A stretch of 5,943 bases of DNA from an uncultured Leptotrichia sp. (GTDB lineage Bacteria; Fusobacteriota; Fusobacteriia; Fusobacteriales; Leptotrichiaceae): NCBI GenBank assembly GCA_938017765.1, contig CALIJH010000138.1, forward strand, positions 1 to 5,943, read 5' to 3'. Every line of letters starts with the position of its first letter. The first letter of the stretch is position 1. Below are positions 1 through 5,943 of the stretch, in pieces. The notes under the pieces were generated by a model. The model was not told the DNA's origin. It was given only the letters and a program-made list of their open reading frames with translations, and ran no database searches. Position numbers and translations under genes: made by a program.

Positions 1-2
1 AA

Positions 3-281
3 TATTTCAATCTTGTTTTAAAAAATAAAAAATATATTTTAAGAGAGATAGAATCCAACGATTTTTTTGATTTTAAAAAAAAGGCGATGATTTATGTAAG
101 AAATGCAAATCCTGTATTTGAAAAGCTCTCCGTTAGTTTTCTTCCTGAAAAGGAACTCAAAAATATTATAATAGAAATGGTTCAACTTGACATAGCAGAA
201 TTAGAAAAAAGTGATTTTAAAACATTGACTGAAAAATATGTTTACAGGAAATTTCTTAAAGAACTGAATAAAGCTAAATGA
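3..281 (+). CDS. 3' end of an unrecognised protein (partial, 92 residues visible)
   Basis: The reading frame is open from the window edge (first full codon at base 3) to a TGA at 279-281, so this is probably the C-terminal part of a larger protein. An ATG at 87 exists, but the only purine-rich stretch before it (aaggcg) directly abuts it, which is too close for a ribosome binding site. An internal start there is therefore unlikely. The visible part is charged and probably mostly helical, rich in Lys, Glu, Phe and Leu, with the segment NPVFEKLSVSFLPEKE in its middle and no membrane helix or catalytic motif that I can name. Its last six residues (ELNKAK) and its stop codon lie inside the decamer repeat array that follows, so the natural C-terminus may have been altered by the array. 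I do not recognise the family and assign no function. Confidence 0.6.
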   Translation, partial: YFNLVLKNKKYILREIESNDFFDFKKKAMIYVRNANPVFEKLSVSFLPEKELKNIIIEMVQLDIAELEKSDFKTLTEKYVYRKFLKELNKAK

Positions 282-379
282 AATTGAATAAAACTAAATA
301 GAATTGAATAAAATTAATAGAATTGGATAGAACCAAATGAGATTAGATAAAATTAAATAAGATTAGATAGTATTGAATG
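261..379. repeat. Tandem array of twelve degenerate decamers, pattern RRRYYRRRYR
   Basis: Twelve consecutive units start at 261, 271, 281, 291, 301, 311, 320, 330, 340, 350, 360 and 370. All are 10 bases long except the sixth, which is 9. Examples are gaactgaata, aagctaaatg, aaattgaata, gaattggata, gaaccaaatg, agattagata and aaattaaata. The consensus is RRAYYRRATR; the A at position 8 and the T at position 9 are invariant in the 10-base units. Against AAATTAAATA I count 25 differences by hand, of which 24 are transitions; the one transversion is at 371. A weaker 20-base period is visible because odd and even units resemble their own kind more. The array begins within the upstream coding sequence and ends about 75 bases before the next gene. 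Bases 380-454 are A-rich and show only the ribosome binding site of the next gene. The function is unknown. Confidence 0.85.
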
Positions 380-454
380 GACGGTAAAGAAAAAATAAAA
401 AAACAGAAAAGATAAATTTAATGTGTAAATCTTGAAAATTAGAGGCGGGGTTTT

Positions 455-1393
455 ATGAAAAATATAAAAAGAGGATTTTTTCTAATATTTCTTTTATTTC
501 TTTTTTGCTGTATTTTCGGGTGTGGTAATGAACAAATTTTAGAAAATAAAGAAAAACAGGAAAATACGAAAATATCAGAAAATAGAAAAAATAAAAATTT
601 AAAAAAAGAAAGAAAAGGAAAAAATAAAACAATATTAATAGCTTCCTTTAATATAATGAGATTGGGAGAAAAACCTAAAGATTATAAAACAATCAGTAAA
701 ATAATATCAAAATTTGATTTAGTCGGATTGGAAGAAGTTATGAATGAAAAGGGATTGAAAAAACTGAAATATCATTTGACTAATCTGACAGGAGAAGAAT
801 GGGAATATATAATATCCGAGAACTCGGTAGGAAGTGAGAATTACAGGGAATATTACGGATATATTTATAAAAAGGATAAGTTTCAGGAAGCAAGAGGAAT
901 AGGATTTTATAAAGAAGATAATAAAAATGAGTTTATGAGAGAGCCTTACGGCGCATATTTTAAATCAGGGAATTTTGATTTTGTATATATTATTTGTCAT
1001 TCAATATTTGGAGATAATGAAAAGCAGAGATTAATAGAAGCAGCAAATTATTCAAAAGTTTATGAATATTTTTTGAATATGACTCAGGAAAATGATATAA
1101 TAATGGCAGGAGATTTCAACGTACCGGCGGACAGTCCTGCATTTCAAAATTTATTTTTAAAGAATAATGTATCGTATATTTTAGACCCGAAAAACAATTA
1201 TACTACAATTTCCGATACAGGACTGGCAAATTCTTACGATAATTTTTTTATTGATAAAGAAAAGACAAGAGAATATACCGGCAGATATGGAGTGTATAAT
1301 TTTATAAAAAATAATAACGGATTAATCAAAAAATACATTTCGGATCATTTGCTAATATTTTCCGAATATTTTATTGAGAATGATTTTGATTAG
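455..1393 (+). CDS. DNase I-like (endonuclease/exonuclease/phosphatase family) lipoprotein
   Basis: This is probably a cell-surface, metal-dependent nuclease or phosphodiesterase of 312 residues. A lipoprotein signal peptide fills residues 1-23: Lys/Arg start, hydrophobic core 8-21, and lipobox IFGC with acceptor Cys23 (Phe at -2 is unusual). A Lys/Asn/Glu-rich linker spans about 25-57. The catalytic domain covers 59-306 and keeps the whole DNase I-type set: SFN (N66), GLEEV (E94), CHS (H182), GDFN (D220 and N222), YDN (D262) and SDH (D297, H298). The segment SENYREYYGYIYKKDKF at 127-143 resembles the corresponding region of bacterial DNase I-like enzymes, including the membrane-nuclease (MnuA-like) group, which is the closest subfamily I can suggest. 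The start is supported by a purine-rich AGAGGCGGGG at 441-450, four bases before the ATG. It is the first gene of the apparent operon, with a 39-base gap to the MATE gene. DNA is the likeliest substrate; other phosphodiesters are not excluded. Confidence 0.85.
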   Translation: MKNIKRGFFLIFLLFLFCCIFGCGNEQILENKEKQENTKISENRKNKNLKKERKGKNKTILIASFNIMRLGEKPKDYKTISKIISKFDLVGLEEVMNEKGLKKLKYHLTNLTGEEWEYIISENSVGSENYREYYGYIYKKDKFQEARGIGFYKEDNKNEFMREPYGAYFKSGNFDFVYIICHSIFGDNEKQRLIEAANYSKVYEYFLNMTQENDIIMAGDFNVPADSPAFQNLFLKNNVSYILDPKNNYTTISDTGLANSYDNFFIDKEKTREYTGRYGVYNFIKNNNGLIKKYISDHLLIFSEYFIENDFD

Positions 1394-1432
1394 AAATATA
1401 ATTGAAATATTATTGAGAAAAGGAAACAGATT

Positions 1433-2803
1433 ATGGATAAAACAGTAAAAGAAGTATATAAAAAAGTATTTACAATAGGGCTGCCTATATCATTTGAAAA
1501 TATGATATACAGTCTGATGAATTTCATAGATATATTTATGGTTGGAAAAGAAGATGTCATACTTGGTTTAGGAACATCGGCAGTGGCAGGATTAGGATTT
1601 GCCAATCAAGTATTTATGATTTTTATAGTTTCATTGTTTGGACTAAATAGTGGCGGCGGAATACTGGCAGCCCAGTATTATGGAAGTAAAGATTATAAAA
1701 ATCTGAAAAAATGTCTGGGGATAACTATTATTGTAGGTTTTCTATTTTCCGTGTTATTTTTAATCATGGGAATATCTATACCTGAAATAATTATAAGTAT
1801 TTTTACTAAAGATAAAAGTGTTATAGATTTAGGAGTGAAATATTTTAAAATAGTCGTATGGGTTTATCCTTTAATAGGGATAGGCTATGCATTTAATATG
1901 CAGCTTCGTTCTATCGGAAATACGAAATATTCCCTTTATTCGACTATTATAGGTTTATTTATAAATTTTATAGGAAATTACGTTCTTATATTCGGAAAGT
2001 TCGGATTTCCGGCAATGGGAGTGGAAGGAGCTGCTCTTGCTACAGTTATTGCAAGAATAGTAAGTATTTTCTATCTGATGTTTATAATATATAGGGATAA
2101 ACTTCCAATGGCAGGAAGTTTTTCGGAGTTATTTAAAATAACATGGGATTTTATAATTAAAACATTGAAAATCTCATTACCTGTATTCGGACATGAAATA
2201 ATGTGGGTTCTTGGAGTAAGTATATATGTCATAATATATGGAAGAATGGGAACAGAGTCAGCTGCAGCTATACAGATAGTAAAATCTATAAGTAATCTTG
2301 TGTTTACACTTATATTTGGTCTATCAAGCGGTACTGCGGCGATAATAGGTCAGGAGATAGGAGCGGGAAATGAAGACAATGCCTATAAATATGCTGTGGA
2401 ACTGTTGAAAATATCTTTACTAATAGGGGTAATGATAGCCTTATTTGTCTACCTGACAAGTCCTCTGATTTTAAGAATAATGGGAGTAAAAGGGGAAATT
2501 TATTCTCTGACACGTCAAATAATAATTTCAGAGGGATTTATAATAATAATCAAAACAGCAGGAACTCTCTTTATAGTAGGTATTTTGAGAGCGGGAGGAG
2601 ATACATTATGGACAATGTTTGCAGATTTGCTCCCTTTATGGCTGTTTGCAGTACCTCTGACATATATTGCCGGTTTGAAAATGGCGCTTCCCGTAGCATT
2701 AGTTTATCTTTGTTCGGGAAGTGATGAAGTATTGAAAGCCCCTTTCTGCCTAAAGAGAATGAAAAGCAAAAAATGGATAAAAAATCTGGTAAAAACTTCG
2801 TAA
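1433..2803 (+). CDS. MATE-family multidrug/cation antiporter
   Basis: This is an inner-membrane efflux transporter of 456 residues, the usual length for MATE proteins (COG0534), which exchange Na+ or H+ for cationic drugs and metabolites. Both pseudo-symmetric MatE halves are present, about residues 14-175 and 245-405, giving roughly twelve membrane helices. Family signatures seen are FIDIFMVG in helix 1 (D33, the conserved acidic residue), AVAGLGFANQ at 50-59, GGGILAAQYYGSKD at 74-87, the NTKYS...GLFINFIGNYVLIF stretch at 163-187 followed by GVEGAALATVIAR, then IIGQEIGAGN at 304-313 in the second half and LRAGGDTLWTMFADLLPLW at 385-403. The C-terminus DEVLK...RMKSKKWIKNL is also typical, so the gene is intact. 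The start at 1433 has an AAAAGG-type ribosome binding site at 1418-1423. It sits 39 bases after the nuclease gene and 70 bases before the PLD-like gene. The substrate cannot be read from the sequence. Confidence 0.93.
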   Translation: MDKTVKEVYKKVFTIGLPISFENMIYSLMNFIDIFMVGKEDVILGLGTSAVAGLGFANQVFMIFIVSLFGLNSGGGILAAQYYGSKDYKNLKKCLGITIIVGFLFSVLFLIMGISIPEIIISIFTKDKSVIDLGVKYFKIVVWVYPLIGIGYAFNMQLRSIGNTKYSLYSTIIGLFINFIGNYVLIFGKFGFPAMGVEGAALATVIARIVSIFYLMFIIYRDKLPMAGSFSELFKITWDFIIKTLKISLPVFGHEIMWVLGVSIYVIIYGRMGTESAAAIQIVKSISNLVFTLIFGLSSGTAAIIGQEIGAGNEDNAYKYAVELLKISLLIGVMIALFVYLTSPLILRIMGVKGEIYSLTRQIIISEGFIIIIKTAGTLFIVGILRAGGDTLWTMFADLLPLWLFAVPLTYIAGLKMALPVALVYLCSGSDEVLKAPFCLKRMKSKKWIKNLVKTS

Positions 2804-2848
2804 ACTGCCATGATTTATAATAATTTATGATTATTGACAGCAGAATTT

Positions 2849-2876
2849 GCAGAATTTAATGTAGGAGAATTTAATG
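2849..2876 (+). promoter_or_regulatory. Ribosome binding site with a start-stop codon pair and a direct repeat at the PLD gene start
   Basis: The element AGAATTTAATG occurs at 2851-2861 and again at 2866-2876; the second copy supplies the start codon at 2874. A shorter AGAATTT lies at 2842-2848. Between the two copies, TAGGAG (2862-2867) is the ribosome binding site, six bases before the start. The ATG of the first copy (2859-2861) is followed at once by TAG (2862-2864), a start-stop pair whose stop overlaps the ribosome binding site. The ribosome binding site is secure. A regulatory role for the repeat or the start-stop pair is only a possibility, as no good ribosome binding site precedes it. 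Confidence 0.5.
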
Positions 2877-4478
2877 AAAAAAAATAATAATTTGAATATA
2901 AAAAGATATTTATTAATCGGATTTTCTATAATGTCCATATCATGTTCGACAATAAAAACTCCACCTGAGGGCGTAAATTATGAAGGCCCTCTAAGGGAAA
3001 GCAGAAATGTTGATTTTCATTATGACCTTACATACTTGGATAAAGACGGAAATATAAAATATGACAGAAATTTATGGGAAGCCACTTATAAAGTCCTTGA
3101 TAATGCAAAAGACTATCTTATAGTGGAAATGTTCTTATTTAATGATTTATATAACAAGGATAAGGAGCATTTTCCTGAATTTGCTAAAGAATATACAGAA
3201 AGACTTGTAAAAAAACAGAAGGAAAATCCTAATTTGAAAGTATATGTACTGGCTGATGAGAATAATAATTTTTATGGTGCTTTTGAACATCCGTTTATAA
3301 CTTCATTGAAAGAAGCGGGAATAAAAGTAATCATAGTAGATATTTTTAAACTTAAAGATACTTTCCCTTGGTATTCTCCTATCTGGAGAACTATTATAGA
3401 GCCAATGGGAAATCCTCAAAATAAAGGCTGGATAACAAATTTTTATGGAAAAATGTGGCCTAAACTGACTTTAAGAAATTTATTCAGAGCATTAAATGTC
3501 AAAGCAGATCATAGAAAAGTGTTTCTAAACGAAAAAGAAGTTGTAGTTTCGAGTGCAAATATACACGATCCGAGTTATTTTCATGAAAACATTGCCATTT
3601 ATGCTGACGGAGACATCACAAAAGATGTACTTCATAATCTTGAATTGGTTGCAAAATTTTCCGATACGGAAATTGATGTTAGAAATAAAGATATTGAGAA
3701 TAATAATGAAACTGATATAAATACTAAAAATGAAAATGAAACAAACAATACAAGTGATAGAAATATTGAAAATAAATCTGTAAATAATAATTTTCAGAAA
3801 ACAGATGAAAATTCTCTAAAAGATACAGATAATAATTCCGTTAAAACTGAAAAAACTGATACAGTAACCGATAATCAGGGAGAAACTTATCAGATACAGT
3901 ATATTACCGAAGCTGCAATAGGTAAACATCTTGATAAGGACATTGACAGTCTCAAATATGGAGACGAACTGATAATGGGGATGTATTTTTTAGCTGATAA
4001 AGGAGTAATTGACAGGCTTATAGCCGCTGCAAACAGAGGAGTCAAAATAAGAATTATATTTGACAGAAGCAGAGATGCGTTCGGAATGAGCACAAACGGG
4101 CTTCCCAATAAACCTGTGTCCAAAAAATTGAAAAAGAAAACAAAAGGAAAAATAGAAATAAAGTGGTATTTTACTAATAATGAGCAATACCACACTAAGA
4201 TAGTTCTAATGAAAAAGACAGACGGAAATGTTATAATAACGGCAGGGTCAGCGAACTTTATCAAAAAAAATATAAGAGGATATATAATGGATGCTGATTT
4301 TAGAATACTGACAAATCAGAATTCCAAATTAACAAAAGATATATATACTTATTTTGATAGATTATGGGAGAATAAAGACGGAATATTTACGATAAATTTT
4401 GAGGACGAACCAACAACGAGTAAATTTTCAGATTTTATGTACAAAATATTGGATATAACACAATTAGGTTCATTTTAA
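2874..4478 (+). CDS. Phospholipase D-like (HKD superfamily) lipoprotein with Asn-rich insert
   Basis: This is a 534-residue envelope protein related to phospholipase D/cardiolipin synthase enzymes, which cleave or transfer phosphodiester bonds. The signal peptide ends in SISC with Cys24 as the likely lipidation site (Ser at -3 is imperfect). The first PLD half is about residues 45-262 with the motif DHRKVFLNE (H213, K215); the usual Asp is replaced by Glu220, followed by SSAN. The second half is about 338-500 with YHTKIVLMK (H440, K442), where Lys447 stands at the usual Asp position, followed by GSAN at 458-461. The two His/Lys pairs are therefore kept, while both Asp positions are degenerate. 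Between the halves lies a low-complexity insert at about 264-336, rich in Asn, Asp, Glu, Thr and Lys. RNRG-type text ANRGVKIRIIFD at 386-397 is typical of the fold. The start has TAGGAG six bases upstream. The next gene follows after 28 bases. Substrate (phospholipid, nucleic acid or other) is unresolved. Confidence 0.85.
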   Translation: MKKNNNLNIKRYLLIGFSIMSISCSTIKTPPEGVNYEGPLRESRNVDFHYDLTYLDKDGNIKYDRNLWEATYKVLDNAKDYLIVEMFLFNDLYNKDKEHFPEFAKEYTERLVKKQKENPNLKVYVLADENNNFYGAFEHPFITSLKEAGIKVIIVDIFKLKDTFPWYSPIWRTIIEPMGNPQNKGWITNFYGKMWPKLTLRNLFRALNVKADHRKVFLNEKEVVVSSANIHDPSYFHENIAIYADGDITKDVLHNLELVAKFSDTEIDVRNKDIENNNETDINTKNENETNNTSDRNIENKSVNNNFQKTDENSLKDTDNNSVKTEKTDTVTDNQGETYQIQYITEAAIGKHLDKDIDSLKYGDELIMGMYFLADKGVIDRLIAAANRGVKIRIIFDRSRDAFGMSTNGLPNKPVSKKLKKKTKGKIEIKWYFTNNEQYHTKIVLMKKTDGNVIITAGSANFIKKNIRGYIMDADFRILTNQNSKLTKDIYTYFDRLWENKDGIFTINFEDEPTTSKFSDFMYKILDITQLGSF

Positions 4479-4495
4479 GATAAAATTTATAGATA

Positions 4496-4509
4496 GGGTG
4501 ATTGAATTG
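4496..4509 (+). promoter_or_regulatory. Ribosome binding site that selects a TTG start for the Sel1-like lipoprotein
   Basis: GGGTGAT at 4496-4502 matches the 3' half of the full Shine-Dalgarno sequence (GGTGAT), and the TTG at 4507-4509 follows four bases later, the normal distance for that alignment. The in-frame GTG at 4498 lies inside this site and has no ribosome binding site of its own. Starting at TTG gives MKKKVFFLF, a standard lipoprotein N-terminus. Confidence 0.7.
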
Positions 4510-5727
4510 AAAAAAAAGGTATTTTTTCTGTTTCTGGTAGTAATGGGGATATTAACAGTATCATGTTTTAAGAATAAAGAAGATAAGAAAACTTCTGAGG
4601 ATACTAAAAATGATAGTTATACTTCAATAACCGAAAATAATACTTCTCAGGTAAACAGTGATATTTTTAATTTAGGAAAAAATAATAATCAGCAGCAAGC
4701 AAATAATAAAGGAAATATAGAAAATCTGACACCTGAAGAACAGCAAAATCTAATTAATAACAAAGTTGACCCTGCCAAAGTTTCTCAAGCTATAAAAGAT
4801 GCTGAAAATGGTAACAAAGAAGCCATTCTTTCATTGGCTCATTTATATTACGGATTAAAAGATACTGCTAAAGCTAAAAAATATCTGCAAATGGGAGTAA
4901 ATAGAAATTATCCCGAAGCGATATATAATATGGCCATGTTGTTAAAAGAAGAAGGAAATATGGCAGAAGCCAACAAAATGATTGCGAAATTACCTAAAAA
5001 TGCGGGAAACCCACAACAAATTCCCGGAGCGGAAGCATACAACAGAGGTGTGAATTATGCAAAAGCAGGAAATTATAAGGATGCTAAAATACAGTTTGAA
5101 GCTGCTTACAGACAAGGATTGAGAGAAGCGGATATTCAGGTTGCACTTTTAAACAAACAGACAAAAAATTATGATGAGGCTATAAAATGGTTCAAGTTGG
5201 CTCTTAATAGAGGAGTAAGTGCTGCAAATCTTGAAATTGGAGCTATTCTATTTGATACGGGTAGACAGGTAGAAGCAAGAAGTTACCTGATAAAATCTTA
5301 TAATTCAGGAAATAAGGCTTTAGCTACACCTATAGCAATTTCATATCATAAAGAAAATAATATGAGCGAAGCTCTGAAATGGTATAAAATAGCTGCTAAA
5401 AATGGAGATAAGGAAGCTAAACAGACTGTAGCCGAAATTGAAGGAAATAAAACAGCAAGTACGGCTAACGGAGGAGTTACTCAATTCCTCAATACTGACA
5501 AACAGCAAGGGAAATCCAATACTAATACATCGGATATGATAAATTCGTTAGCTCAAAATAAAAAAACCAACAATAATTCAGCTGTAAAAAATTCTGTAGC
5601 AAGTAATTTGGATTCTACATCAGTAGTAAATAGAAAAGCAAAACAGAGCAAAGCAAAAGAAAAAGATAATTATAATATCGAAATTGAAGAAATAACAAAC
5701 AGTAGAGTAAATGAGTTTGGTAAATAA
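4507..5727 (+). CDS. Sel1/TPR-repeat lipoprotein
   Basis: This is a 406-residue predicted lipoprotein, numbered from the TTG start at 4507; an in-frame GTG at 4498 would add three residues. The signal peptide runs from MKKKV to TVSC with Cys20 as the probable lipidation site (Thr at -3 is not ideal). An Asn/Lys/Gln-rich spacer covers about 21-90. Six helical-hairpin repeats follow at 105-136, 137-168, 175-206, 207-238, 239-270 and 271-302, each 32 residues, with a six-residue insert (PQQIPG) after the second. Units look like AEAYNRGVNYAKAGNYKDAK followed by IQFEAAYRQGLR, the pattern of Sel1/TPR repeats, which form protein-binding superhelices. The tail (about 315-406) is low-complexity Asn/Ser/Lys/Thr. 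There is no enzymatic motif, so a scaffold or binding role in the envelope is inferred. It is the last gene of the operon, 28 bases after the PLD-like gene, and is followed by a terminator hairpin. Confidence 0.82.
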   Translation: MKKKVFFLFLVVMGILTVSCFKNKEDKKTSEDTKNDSYTSITENNTSQVNSDIFNLGKNNNQQQANNKGNIENLTPEEQQNLINNKVDPAKVSQAIKDAENGNKEAILSLAHLYYGLKDTAKAKKYLQMGVNRNYPEAIYNMAMLLKEEGNMAEANKMIAKLPKNAGNPQQIPGAEAYNRGVNYAKAGNYKDAKIQFEAAYRQGLREADIQVALLNKQTKNYDEAIKWFKLALNRGVSAANLEIGAILFDTGRQVEARSYLIKSYNSGNKALATPIAISYHKENNMSEALKWYKIAAKNGDKEAKQTVAEIEGNKTASTANGGVTQFLNTDKQQGKSNTNTSDMINSLAQNKKTNNNSAVKNSVASNLDSTSVVNRKAKQSKAKEKDNYNIEIEEITNSRVNEFGK

Positions 5728-5733
5728 AAAGAG

Positions 5734-5777
5734 AAAATAGTGAAAAATAATATTTATAGATTATTTCTCACTATTTT
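5734..5777. terminator. Hairpin terminator, probably bidirectional
   Basis: The 18-base arms at 5734-5751 and 5760-5777 pair with a single A-C mismatch around an 8-base loop (5752-5759). The right arm runs into a T-rich stretch (5774-5778 and beyond), as expected for an intrinsic terminator of the plus-strand operon, which stops at 5727. On the minus strand the left arm is followed by a T-rich run (complement of 5724-5733), so the same hairpin could end the convergent gene that stops at 5838. Confidence 0.8.
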
Positions 5778-5837
5778 TATTTTAAAATTTTTATTTTTTA
5801 TTTCCAATATGATTTAATGTGATTTTTATTTATCAGA

Positions 5838-5943
5838 TTATATTAAAAATGTCATAATACCAAGAAGAATATTGACAGTAAAGACAAAAAGCAGAACAGC
5901 TCTGTTTGAAAATTTTATAACAGGATTTAACGGATAAAATGTG
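5838..5943 (-). CDS. 3' end of a convergent membrane-protein gene (partial, 34 residues visible)
   Basis: Reading the minus strand from base 5942 gives an open frame of 34 codons that ends at TAA (5840-5838). The other two minus-strand frames hit stops sooner or give a Cys/Tyr-rich sequence with little protein character. The visible peptide begins TFYPLNPVIKFSNRA and continues into a hydrophobic stretch (VLLFVFTVNILLGIMTFLI), which looks like a C-terminal transmembrane helix preceded by a short polar, basic loop. Its convergent orientation to the operon and the shared hairpin between them support a real gene. The product cannot be identified from so short a piece. Confidence 0.55.
   Translation of the reverse strand, partial: TFYPLNPVIKFSNRAVLLFVFTVNILLGIMTFLI

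Noticed and set aside
87..281. Independent 64-residue small protein starting at ATG 87
   Set aside because: The frame is open to the window edge and the purine-rich stretch abuts the ATG, so a 3' end of a larger gene is more likely.
261..379. CRISPR array
   Set aside because: The units are 10 bases long and contiguous with no spacers.
373..401. Possible promoter TTGAAT / TAAAAA before the nuclease gene
   Set aside because: The -35 is itself part of the last decamer unit and the -10 lies in an A-run; neither is distinctive.
2816..2821. Perfect -10 box TATAAT in the gap before the PLD-like gene
   Set aside because: No acceptable -35 lies 16-18 bases upstream, and such hexamers are common by chance in DNA this AT-rich. 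An internal promoter remains possible but unsupported.
2804..2845. Terminator between the MATE and PLD-like genes
   Set aside because: The AT-rich sequence forms only short imperfect pairings and no T-tract follows.
2834..2862. Perfect -35 box TTGACA (2834-2839) with a possible -10 TAATGT after 17 bases
   Set aside because: The -10 matches the consensus at only three of six bases and the transcript would start about five bases before the ATG, cutting off the ribosome binding site.
3890..4264. Minus-strand frame of 124 codons opposite the PLD-like gene
   Set aside because: It is the antisense of a well-supported gene with motif conservation, has no ribosome binding site and reads as hydrophobic reverse translation of Lys/Asn codons.

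Overview
This is a strongly AT-rich window (about 30% GC, estimated by eye). It has Shine-Dalgarno-type start sites, Lys/Asn/Ile-rich proteins and several lipoprotein signal peptides. The composition and protein style fit a member of the Fusobacteriota such as Leptotrichia or a relative. That placement is an inference from style; no phylogenetic marker gene is present.

Layout, left to right. (1) Bases 3-281 hold the 3' end of a plus-strand gene that enters from outside the window; I do not recognise its product. (2) Bases 261-379 hold twelve degenerate decamers in tandem. They start inside the last codons of that gene and fill most of the gap to the next one. The units keep an almost perfect purine/pyrimidine pattern (RRRYYRRRYR) while the bases vary nearly always by transitions. 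This is the most unusual structure in the window. (3) Bases 455-5727 hold four closely spaced plus-strand genes that look like one transcription unit: a lipoprotein with a complete DNase I-like (endonuclease/exonuclease/phosphatase) domain, a MATE-family multidrug/cation antiporter, a lipoprotein with two phospholipase D-like half-domains split by an Asn-rich insert, and a lipoprotein with six Sel1/TPR-like repeats. (4) A long hairpin at 5734-5777 ends this unit. (5) Bases 5838-5943 hold the 3' end of a convergent minus-strand gene that ends in a hydrophobic helix, so the hairpin probably serves both directions.

Functionally, three of the four unit genes encode predicted lipid-anchored envelope proteins, two of them with phosphodiesterase folds, and the fourth is an efflux pump. 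A cell-surface role in cleaving nucleic acid or phospholipid, with the Sel1-like protein as scaffold, is possible. The sequence shows co-orientation and close packing, not a shared pathway.
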